Of a DNA stretch of 47,102 nucleotides, positions 1 to 7,017 are shown one piece after another. The number at the start of each line of letters is the position of its first letter. Position 1 is the first letter of the stretch. The notes below the pieces were generated by a model. The model saw nothing but the letters and a program-made list of their open reading frames with translations. It searched no databases and was not told where the DNA came from. This DNA is from an uncultured Clostridia bacterium (GTDB lineage Bacteria; Bacillota; Clostridia; Oscillospirales; Ruminococcaceae): the NCBI GenBank assembly GCA_947625155.1, contig CANQNG010000017.1, forward strand, positions 1 through 47,102. Reading direction: 5' to 3'. The translations under genes and the position numbers were made by a program.

Positions 1-69
1 ACGGCTCGGCGGCTTCATTTTACCTATGCACTTTTGGAGCCCTTTTTCTGCATTTCTATTTTACCATAA

Positions 70-960
70 ACAGTCATTGTTACAAACATTGTTACAAACA
101 TACGAAATGCGCAGATATTAGCAACATTTCCAGAAGAAGATAAAGTATGGTTAGCAGCAGGAGGTGCGTGCACAGTTGGAGTGAATGAAGACGGTAAGGT
201 CGTGGCAACTGGTAACAATAGAGATGGACAATGTTCTGTCTCTGACTGGAGTCAAATCGTGGCTGTGACAGTAGAAAGTGAGCATACAGTAGGATTAAAA
301 GCAGATGGCACGGTCAAGGCAACTGGTAACAATTATTATGGACAATGTAATGTTTCCGACTGGAGTGACATTGTGGCTGTAGCGGCAGGAAGCTGGCACA
401 CAGTCGGATTGAAAGAAAATGGCAAAGTAGTAGCAACTGGTGACAATGGAAATGGACAATGTGATGTCTCTGACTGGAGTGATATTGTGGCTGTGGCAGC
501 AGGATATGATTTTACGATCGGACTGAAAGAAGATGGTACCATCGTAACAACTGGTAGCAATTCTTATGGACAATGTGATGTCTCCGACTGGAGTGACGTT
601 GTGTCTGTAGCAGCCGGAGATGATTACACAGTCGGACTGAAAGCAGATGGCACGGTCGTGGCAACTGGTAACAATGAAGATGGAAAATGTGATGTCTCTG
701 ACTGGAACGATATTGTGACTGTATCAGCAGGAGTGCGTCACACAGTCGGACTGAAAGCAGACGGTACGGTCGTAGCAACTGGTTACAATTCAGATGGACG
801 ATGTGATGTTTCTGACTGGAGTGACATTGTGGCTGTAGCAGCCGGAGAGAAGCATACAGTCGGACTAAAAGCAGACGGTACGGTCGTAGCAACTGGTCTT
901 AATGGCGATGGACAATGCAATGTCTCCGACTGGACAGACATCGGACCGAAACAAAATTAA
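70..960 (+). CDS. RCC1-like repeat protein, 5' end unresolved
   Basis: The open frame holds seven tandem repeats of about 38 residues. Each has the pattern DGTVVATGxNxxGQCxVSDW followed by xDIVAVAAGxxHTVGLKA, typical of RCC1/beta-propeller blade repeats with the AAG-HTVGL core. At DNA level the 114-bp units are strongly conserved. The frame is closed upstream by a TAA at 67-69. Repeat-like sequence (VWLAAGGACTVGV) already starts near 148, before the first in-frame GTG at 181, so 181 is not a natural start. No ATG with a ribosome binding site fits, so the gene has probably lost its 5' end, through truncation, frameshift or a rearranged junction. Such repeats usually mediate protein-protein contacts; the partner is unknown. 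It ends 13 bases before the HEPN-like gene. The repeat family is clear, the function is not. Confidence 0.6.
   Translation, partial: TVIVTNIVTNIRNAQILATFPEEDKVWLAAGGACTVGVNEDGKVVATGNNRDGQCSVSDWSQIVAVTVESEHTVGLKADGTVKATGNNYYGQCNVSDWSDIVAVAAGSWHTVGLKENGKVVATGDNGNGQCDVSDWSDIVAVAAGYDFTIGLKEDGTIVTTGSNSYGQCDVSDWSDVVSVAAGDDYTVGLKADGTVVATGNNEDGKCDVSDWNDIVTVSAGVRHTVGLKADGTVVATGYNSDGRCDVSDWSDIVAVAAGEKHTVGLKADGTVVATGLNGDGQCNVSDWTDIGPKQN
75..98. repeat. 12-bp tandem duplication
   Basis: CATTGTTACAAA occurs twice head to tail, directly in front of the RCC1-like frame and just after its upstream stop. It marks the disturbed 5' end of that gene. Confidence 0.6.
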
Positions 961-973
961 GGGGGAATTTATC

Positions 974-1456
974 ATGCAAGCAACAGCAGAATTACAAGAA
1001 ACGGAAGCACAGGAACTCCCGGAAAATATGCGCAAATACTACAACTATCGGGAACAGATGGGGCGGCTGAAAAAGGCGATCAACATGGAATTTTACCTCG
1101 AAGCTGTGTTTATTGAGTATGCTGTCATGGAGGATAGATTAAAATCTGTTCTGGAAAAAGAAGGAATATATGATCCGAGGGAACATAACGGATTGGACGC
1201 TAAGGTTGAGGGAACTCGTAAGCTGATTGGAGACACGGCATGCGCCCTGTACCAGTATATCACACCGAATTTACTTGATGATATTAAGCAGTGGAAAACA
1301 ACAAGAAATAAACTCATTCACGGCTTGATGAATCAGGCAATGACCACAGAAGACTTGAAAGAGTTTGCCTTGCAGGGGCAGGATCTTGCTAAAACACTCA
1401 GCAATAAAGTTACCCTCTACAAGCGTTATCTGGAAAGGCGGGAAACACATGCGTAA
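974..1456 (+). CDS. HEPN-motif protein (possible RNase)
   Basis: A 160-aa, mostly helical, charged protein. Near the C-terminus it has R-N-K-L-I-H (about R111 to H116). This matches the Rx4-6H motif with a polar residue after the arginine that marks catalytic HEPN nucleases of toxin and anti-phage systems. The ATG at 974 is chosen because AAGGGGGA lies just upstream; an earlier in-frame ATG at 902 sits inside the RCC1 gene without a binding site. Its stop overlaps the start of the SPFH gene (1449) by eight bases, so the two are co-translated. HEPN membership rests on one motif and helical character; a non-catalytic AbiV-like or unrelated helical protein is possible. Confidence 0.7.
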   Translation: MQATAELQETEAQELPENMRKYYNYREQMGRLKKAINMEFYLEAVFIEYAVMEDRLKSVLEKEGIYDPREHNGLDAKVEGTRKLIGDTACALYQYITPNLLDDIKQWKTTRNKLIHGLMNQAMTTEDLKEFALQGQDLAKTLSNKVTLYKRYLERRETHA

Positions 1457-3263
1457 ATTTGCGATCGAATGCCCGTCCTGCGGCAAATTTGCAGAAGCAA
1501 GCGAAGGCTTTCTGGCAAGCAGGACGATCCGGTGCAGCTGTGGGAATGTCATTGATGTACGCACGGAAAAATATACATCCTGCATCTGCCCGCACTGCGG
1601 AAATGATGTGGTCTATGATCTTTCCCGTGGGAGAAGAACGGTCTGCCCCGTTTGCCATGAAAGGATCAATGCAGCGGATAACCTCTCCAATATGGTAGAA
1701 TTTCACTGCCCGTCCTGTTCCTGCGGACTTTCAGCGGACAAGAATGCCGCACAGTACACCTGCCCCCTCTGCGACACGGTCATTGATGTGCAGAAGCAGA
1801 CGGCAAAGGAAGCCGAACGCAAAAAAGGGCTTGCGAGTGTCATTAAGTACGAGGGCAACAATCAGACATTTGTCTGGAAGCACCCGATCGAGGATCTCAA
1901 CCTCGGTTCACAGCTGATCGTCCACGAATCACAGGAAGCTATTTTCTTCCGGGACGGTCAGGCACTCGACCTCTTCCCGGCAGGGCGTTACACCCTCAGC
2001 ACGCAGAATCTGCCGGTTTTGCAGGAGCTTTACAAGCTGCCGTCCAATGCGGACACATTCTTCCATTCGGAAGTCTATTTCATCAACAAGACCGTGCAAA
2101 TGGGGATCAAGTGGGGAACGGATTCTAAAGTTCGTTTCTTTGACCCGGCAACCGGGCTGCATTTGGAGATCGGTGCTTGCGGGCAGTTCAACCTGAAAGT
2201 CAGCGACTCCCGCCGTCTGCTCCTGAAATTGGTCGGCACAGCGGAAGAATTTACACAGGCGGATGTCATTGACGGCGGTTATGCCCTGAAACCGACCATT
2301 GCCAAATTCAAGGCACTCATCATGACAAAGGTCAAGAGCCATTTAGCACGTATCATCAAGGAAAACAGCATCAACATTCTGGAGATCGACGAACATCTTG
2401 ACACGATCTCCGAACGCCTGCGGGACACGATCAATGAAAATCTGACGGACTACGGACTTGTCATGCCGGAATTTTTTGTAACGACCATAATGACACCGGA
2501 TGACGACCCGAATTTCAGACGAATGCGGCAGCAGCACGCAGACCTGTTCCTGAAAGTCCGTGAAGAACAGATCCGCAAAGCCGAAGCCGAAGCCAGTGCC
2601 GAACGCCAGACGGTCGAAGCACAGACAGCCGCACGCATGAAGATCATCGGTGCGCAGGGAGAGGCGGAAGCCTATAAACTCCGTGCCGCCGCCGAAGCAG
2701 AGGAAATGCGCATGAAAGGCTACACCTACCAGCAGGAAACCGCACGGCAGGTCGGGCTTGGCGCAGTCGAAAACATGGGCGGTGCAGCAGGCGGACTTGG
2801 CGATATTGCAGGGCTTGGCGTATCGCTTGGTGCGATCGGCGGTGTCATGGGCATGACACGGGAGGCATTGAACCCTGTCCTTGGCAATGCAGCCGGAATG
2901 GGTGCAGCCATGTCCGGCACAGTCTCCCCGGACACATGGGACTGCACTTGTGGAAATAAGGGAATTTCCGGGAATTTCTGCAATAATTGCGGTGCAAAAC
3001 GCCCGGAAAAGCTTGAAACTTGGGACTGCACCTGCGGCAATAGGGGCATTGTCGGGAATTTCTGCAATAACTGCGGTGCCAAACGCCCGGAAAAACCGGA
3101 TACATGGGACTGCACCTGCGGCAATAGGGGCATTGTCGGGAATTTCTGCAATAACTGCGGTGCCAAACGCCCGGAAAAGCCTGAAACATGGGACTGCACC
3201 TGCGGGAATAAAGGCATCAACGGGAATTTCTGCCCGAACTGCGGTAAGAAGAAAGGAGAATGA
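1449..3263 (+). CDS. SPFH-domain protein with N- and C-terminal zinc ribbons
   Basis: A 604-aa protein. Residues 1 to about 125 contain several CxxC pairs (CPSCGKF, CPHCGND, CPVCHER, CPLCDTV). Roughly 140-370 resembles an SPFH/band-7 domain of the YdjI (virion core protein-like) type. It is followed by an alanine/glutamate-rich coiled coil (RKAEAEASAERQTVEAQ, then GEAEAYKLRAAAEAEE), a glycine-rich linker and four nearly identical double-CxxC zinc ribbons. The ATG at 1449 has AAGGCGGG upstream and overlaps the HEPN gene. In Bacillus, YdjI acts with zinc-ribbon and PspA proteins on stressed membranes; a similar scaffold role is inferred. The gene overlaps the following membrane-protein gene region, indicating one transcript. 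Confidence 0.85.
   Translation: MRKFAIECPSCGKFAEASEGFLASRTIRCSCGNVIDVRTEKYTSCICPHCGNDVVYDLSRGRRTVCPVCHERINAADNLSNMVEFHCPSCSCGLSADKNAAQYTCPLCDTVIDVQKQTAKEAERKKGLASVIKYEGNNQTFVWKHPIEDLNLGSQLIVHESQEAIFFRDGQALDLFPAGRYTLSTQNLPVLQELYKLPSNADTFFHSEVYFINKTVQMGIKWGTDSKVRFFDPATGLHLEIGACGQFNLKVSDSRRLLLKLVGTAEEFTQADVIDGGYALKPTIAKFKALIMTKVKSHLARIIKENSINILEIDEHLDTISERLRDTINENLTDYGLVMPEFFVTTIMTPDDDPNFRRMRQQHADLFLKVREEQIRKAEAEASAERQTVEAQTAARMKIIGAQGEAEAYKLRAAAEAEEMRMKGYTYQQETARQVGLGAVENMGGAAGGLGDIAGLGVSLGAIGGVMGMTREALNPVLGNAAGMGAAMSGTVSPDTWDCTCGNKGISGNFCNNCGAKRPEKLETWDCTCGNRGIVGNFCNNCGAKRPEKPDTWDCTCGNRGIVGNFCNNCGAKRPEKPETWDCTCGNKGINGNFCPNCGKKKGE
2934..3260 (+). repeat. 84-bp tandem repeats encoding zinc ribbons
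   Basis: There are four in-frame copies of a 28-residue unit (TWDCTCGN..G..GNFCNNCG.KRPEK): 2934-3017, 3018-3101, 3102-3185 and a shortened last copy 3186-3260. Copies two and three are almost identical in DNA, which suggests recent duplication or homogenisation. Confidence 0.85.
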
Positions 3264-3265
3264 CC

Positions 3266-3964
3266 ATGCAAAAAAGACAGAAACAGCTTCTTGCTATTTT
3301 AGCGATCGTGGCAGTGGTATTTACAGTCGCAGTTTTCCTGATTCCGTTCCCGAAGGGCAGCATTTTCTGGATCGCTTATGCAGCGGAGCTCATCGCACTT
3401 GGCTTGCAAATTCCGTTTTTCAAGGCAGCATTCGACAATGCCGAGGAACTGAAAAGCAAGGTGCTGGGGTTTCCGGTATTCCGGGTAGGGTATCTGTATC
3501 TGGGGATCCAGACGGCGGTATCACTGGCATTATTTGCTTTGGGGTTTGTACCGGGATTTCCGGTATGGCTTGCAGCTTTGGCTTGCCTGTTGGTGTTGGC
3601 AGGCGGGCTGATCTGCGGTATTTCGGCAGATATAGCACATGAGGAGATCGCCAAAGCGGAGACAGTACAGAAGCCGGACACTGCCCTGATGCAATCATTG
3701 CGGACAAGATCGGCAGTACTTGTGAACCGCACAGAAGATGCACAGCTTCGGAAAGCACTGGAGTCCCTTGCGGAGAATTTCCGTTTCAGCGACCCGGTCA
3801 GCAGTCCGATAATCGCAGCACAGGAAGCAGCATTGGAGGAGGCTTTTGACAGTCTGGAAAAATGTATTTCCGACCCGGAAGCCGCAAAGAAGCAGAGAAA
3901 TATCGTTGCACAGCGCCTTGCAGAAAGGAATACCGCTTGCAGCCAGAACAAACATCAAGTTTGA
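3266..3964 (+). CDS. four-helix membrane protein of unknown function
   Basis: A 232-aa protein with four predicted membrane segments: near the N-terminus (LLAILAIVAVVFTVAVFLI), IFWIAYAAELIALGLQI, LGIQTAVSLALFALGFV and WLAALACLLVLAGGLI. A soluble, helical C-terminal half of about 110 residues follows. The second ATG (3266) is preferred: AAAGGAG at 3252-3258 is only one base from the ATG at 3260 but seven from 3266. It follows the SPFH gene almost without a gap and is probably its membrane partner. No family recognised. A strong hairpin follows. Confidence 0.75.
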   Translation: MQKRQKQLLAILAIVAVVFTVAVFLIPFPKGSIFWIAYAAELIALGLQIPFFKAAFDNAEELKSKVLGFPVFRVGYLYLGIQTAVSLALFALGFVPGFPVWLAALACLLVLAGGLICGISADIAHEEIAKAETVQKPDTALMQSLRTRSAVLVNRTEDAQLRKALESLAENFRFSDPVSSPIIAAQEAALEEAFDSLEKCISDPEAAKKQRNIVAQRLAERNTACSQNKHQV

Positions 3965-3990
3965 TAATATCCCCAAATGATATAGTACTG

Positions 3991-4021
3991 ACTGCCCGGC
4001 ATATGCCGGGCAGTCTTGCTT
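3991..4021 (+). terminator. rho-independent terminator
   Basis: A perfect 10-bp stem (ACTGCCCGGC, loop ATAT, GCCGGGCAGT) is followed by CTTGCTTTCT. It closes the HEPN-SPFH-membrane protein operon. Confidence 0.75.
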
Positions 4022-4042
4022 TCTCACCATATAAATGAACCG

Positions 4043-4186
4043 TTATTCTCCCTGTTCTATCCTGTGTTTGCAGGTGCGTATCGAGTTCTGTAAGCCGTAA
4101 AGTTCCGCTCTCAGCTCACGTTCGCTTGTGGAAAACGCATTGATCCAGTCAAGTTTCTCATCCAGTTCTTCGGCAGTTCTCTCCAT
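4043..4186 (-). pseudogene. remnant of a dynamin gene 3' end
   Basis: On the - strand this 47-codon frame ends in a sequence very like the C-terminus of the dynamin gene at 5287-6999: both finish with NSIRTCK(R/H)RIEQGE and a stop. DNA similarity extends over roughly 4036-4180 against 5280-5445. About 21 bases are missing from this copy where the full gene encodes ATCQALD. A short ORF beginning MERTAEEL could still be translated behind GGAG, but it lacks the whole GTPase domain. It is best read as the scar of a duplication around the rpn gene. Confidence 0.7.
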
Positions 4187-4273
4187 AAAACCATCTCCGG
4201 AGTTTCCAACCCGTCTTTCAACGAATCAAAATCTGGTAAAAAATCCGGCAATTCTTTTTTATTTCATTGAAAT

Positions 4274-5155
4274 TCATGTCGTGTCTCCCAATATATCATT
4301 GATTTGTTCATCCGTATATCCTTTTTGCTTCATTTTGGCAACTAATGCAGATCGCTCCTCTGCACGTCCGATGCCGATACCCTCTTCACGTCCGATGCCG
4401 ATACCCTCTGCACGTCCTTCTGCCTTACCTCTCTCATGGCCTCTCGCTTCCCCTCTTGACTCTGCCGCAAACAAAGAAGACCGCATATCGAGCATAGACT
4501 TCTCCCGCCACCTTGCAAGCTCACGGGTCTTGCCGTCCGCACTCATGTCATACACGATCTGAACAGCTCTCTCCATAAGATCACCTCCGGCTTCCTTGAC
4601 TTGTTCCAATGCTTCCTCCGTGTCCGCCTTGATGAATTGCATCCACAGTGTCTTGCGGTCATTCGGCTGAATGTTCTTTACTTTTCCCATTTCAAAGAAA
4701 TGAATGCTGAATTTATCTGAGAATATTTCATGTGTATCTTTCAGTGAAGCAACCACTTCCGTATGATACTGCTCCCGATTTTCAAACAGCGTATAGTCCA
4801 AAATGTTGATTGCAATGGTCTTTTTCAGATTTTGGTACATCTGTCCCTTTTGCAGGCTTGATGTGTACAGCTTTGCCCAGTAAAACAATGTTCTCTCCCG
4901 GAAATCATCCTGTTTGTTGATCTGTATCTCTACATCGACTGCCTTGCCATCCACATCCAAAACAAGATCCAATCTGCTGAATTTTCCCTCCTCTGTCTCA
5001 GGCGGCATTTCGGGATTGCGGATCTCAATTTTTCTGATAGAATCAGATGGTATTTCCAGAATATCAGATATAAACGCATGAAGCATATCCTCATGCTCAG
5101 TAAAAAACTTCTTGAAGATCACATCGATCTTCACGCTGACAATTTCCCGGCTCAT
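4274..5155 (-). CDS. Rpn-family PD-(D/E)XK nuclease / putative transposase
   Basis: A 293-aa protein of the Rpn/PDDEXK_2 family. The nuclease core is visible as SRLDLVLDVDGK followed by DVEIQI (the D...ExQ active-site pattern). Next come the family's conserved ERTLFYWAKLY region and the typical low-complexity tail with repeated GR/GE dipeptides (EGIGIGREEGIGIGRAEE), ending in YTDEQINDIL. The ATG at 5155 is preferred over 5164 because the AGAGG upstream is too close to the latter. It has its own promoter. Known members promote recombination and DNA cleavage and often sit alone as mobile cargo. Here it lies between the full dynamin gene and a copy of that gene's 3' end. Confidence 0.85.
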   Translation of the reverse strand: MSREIVSVKIDVIFKKFFTEHEDMLHAFISDILEIPSDSIRKIEIRNPEMPPETEEGKFSRLDLVLDVDGKAVDVEIQINKQDDFRERTLFYWAKLYTSSLQKGQMYQNLKKTIAINILDYTLFENREQYHTEVVASLKDTHEIFSDKFSIHFFEMGKVKNIQPNDRKTLWMQFIKADTEEALEQVKEAGGDLMERAVQIVYDMSADGKTRELARWREKSMLDMRSSLFAAESRGEARGHERGKAEGRAEGIGIGREEGIGIGRAEERSALVAKMKQKGYTDEQINDILGDTT

Positions 5156-5178
5156 CAGTCTCACATCCTCTCACTTAT

Positions 5179-5207
5179 AGTATAGCATAAAACGCAGGAA
5201 AATGCAA
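5179..5207 (-). promoter_or_regulatory. promoter of the rpn gene
   Basis: On the - strand, TTGCAT (5202-5207), a 17-base spacer and TATACT (5179-5184) lie about 25 bases upstream of the start codon. Confidence 0.65.
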
Positions 5208-5286
5208 GAGGAAATTTGAGATTTATAGCTTTACACGCCCTCAGATGCCTTTTGATCACTATCATATTTACCATACTGGAGAACCG

Positions 5287-6999
5287 TTATTCCCCCTGTT
5301 CTATCCTGCGTTTGCAGGTGCGTATCGAGTTCTGTAAGCTGGAAAGTTCCGTTCTCAGTTCACGTTCGCTCGTGGAGAGCGCATCGATCCGGTCAAGTTC
5401 CTCATCCAGTGCCTGACAGGTCGCTTCCATTTCTTCGGCAGCTTCCTCTACCTGACGGCGGAAATAGCTTTCTGTTTCCTCCCCCATCCCCCGGAATGAG
5501 AGCTTGACGGCTTCTTTCTGCCTGTTTAATTTCTTCTCGTTCAGCGATTCTGTGAACATTCCCACAAGTTCCGTGACAGTAGCAGCTCCGGCAAGCACGG
5601 GACCTACCCATTGGCTCATTTCAGCAATACGCTTGCTGATCTTCAATGCCTCAAACGGCTTGAAACGATGCCCCAGCTTGTTGCCGATCGTTTTCACCAT
5701 CTTGTGCAGATCAGTGCCTTTCACTGTCCAGATCGTGACATCTTCGCCTTTGGAAACATTGGCAATCTGCAAGAAATAGTCCTCTATTTTGGGTAAAGCC
5801 GTTTCCGTTGCCGCATCGATCCCCTGTTTCATATGGGAGAGCAGCGGTGCGGCTTTGTTCGTTCCGGCAGTAATGGGCTGCTCCAGTCTCCGCTTTTCTT
5901 CCGTGAAGAAATGCTCCGCCAGTTCCGAGTGTATGACACGCTGTGCCTCTGCATCTGCTTCTGCGGCATAGTGTTCAAAGTTCTCCTGTATCATACGGCA
6001 AAGATCTTCCTGTATCGGCTCGTAAAATTGCTGATACTCCTTGTCCGTGAAAGTATAGCCCTTCTCCCCAAGGCGGGCTGCGACCTCATCGCCCTTTTCC
6101 CGGAAGCACAGGCATTGCTGTTCGATCTCGCTGATGCAGCTTTTCCGGAATTGCCCTATTTTCTCTGCGACCGCATTGCGTACACGGCGGATAAGGGCTT
6201 TCCCCTCTTTCCGGTGCGCATCGTCCTCTGTTTCATCCAGCATTTCCTCAACAGAACGACCAAGCAGTGCGACCGGTGTCAGCAGCTTTCCGGACAAGCC
6301 TTTCTGCGCACAAAAACGGTTCAGCGCCGCAATGAATCCGGTAAAATGGCTGTCCTCAATGAATTCTTCGTCCTGTGTCGTTTTTCCCTCTATGTAATCA
6401 TAGGCATCCACAAAATAGTGATGAAATTCTGCCAGAGAATATTCAGGTGCGAGTGTTTTGTTGATGGAGAGGGAATAGTGCTCCACAAGTTCCTCGTATG
6501 CACCGTTCTCGGCATTCATTTTATTGATGACAAGAAACAGCTTCTGCTGATAGTCAGCGGCAAGTGCCTTGAAATCGTCCCTTGTCACTTCCCGGAACAG
6601 ATCGCTCGTAATGCAGTATACCAGCAGATCCGCTTTCCGGATCGCCTCTGCTGTTTTTTCGTCATGTGTTTTGTTTTCATTGGTATTCAGCCCCGGTGTA
6701 TCCCAGAGCAAAATATTGCTGTTCCATGGATAGCACATGACTTCGGAAGTCGAAATATCCGAATCTGTCACAATATCCGCATTGCCTGTCAGGGCTTTCA
6801 GTATTGTGGATTTGCCCGCTGAATATTGCCCGACAAAGGCTATGCTGATCTTTGCGTTCAGATCGGGTGACTGATAGGCAGCCTGTAAATTCCGGCAGGC
6901 ATCCGTTTTTCCATAACGTTCATAGAGCCTGCACAATGCCTGATAGAGTTCCTCGATCTCCTTGCTGTATGCACCGATCTTCAAATCGCTTTCTGCCAT
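5287..6999 (-). CDS. dynamin-like GTPase (second of pair)
   Basis: A 570-aa protein with a complete dynamin-type G domain: P-loop GQYSAGKST (about 57-65), a G2 threonine in the following loop, G3 WDTPG (99-103) and G4 NKMN (159-162). The rest is long and helical, ending in a coiled coil (TSERELRTELSSLQNSIR). A hydrophobic stretch near residues 465-490 (MSQWVGPVLAGAATVTELVG) could insert into membrane. Bacterial dynamins bind, tether or fuse membranes with GTP hydrolysis, and paired dynamins often form hetero-oligomers. It starts 18 bases after the first dynamin gene in the same operon. Its 3' end is duplicated on the far side of the rpn gene. Confidence 0.85.
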   Translation of the reverse strand: MAESDLKIGAYSKEIEELYQALCRLYERYGKTDACRNLQAAYQSPDLNAKISIAFVGQYSAGKSTILKALTGNADIVTDSDISTSEVMCYPWNSNILLWDTPGLNTNENKTHDEKTAEAIRKADLLVYCITSDLFREVTRDDFKALAADYQQKLFLVINKMNAENGAYEELVEHYSLSINKTLAPEYSLAEFHHYFVDAYDYIEGKTTQDEEFIEDSHFTGFIAALNRFCAQKGLSGKLLTPVALLGRSVEEMLDETEDDAHRKEGKALIRRVRNAVAEKIGQFRKSCISEIEQQCLCFREKGDEVAARLGEKGYTFTDKEYQQFYEPIQEDLCRMIQENFEHYAAEADAEAQRVIHSELAEHFFTEEKRRLEQPITAGTNKAAPLLSHMKQGIDAATETALPKIEDYFLQIANVSKGEDVTIWTVKGTDLHKMVKTIGNKLGHRFKPFEALKISKRIAEMSQWVGPVLAGAATVTELVGMFTESLNEKKLNRQKEAVKLSFRGMGEETESYFRRQVEEAAEEMEATCQALDEELDRIDALSTSERELRTELSSLQNSIRTCKRRIEQGE

Positions 7000-7017
7000 A
7001 CGTATTCTCTCCTTTTT

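Noticed and set aside
181-960. GTG 181 as the true start of the RCC1-like gene
   Set aside because: Repeat-homologous sequence in the same frame continues upstream, and the nearest AGGAGGT is about 15 bases away.
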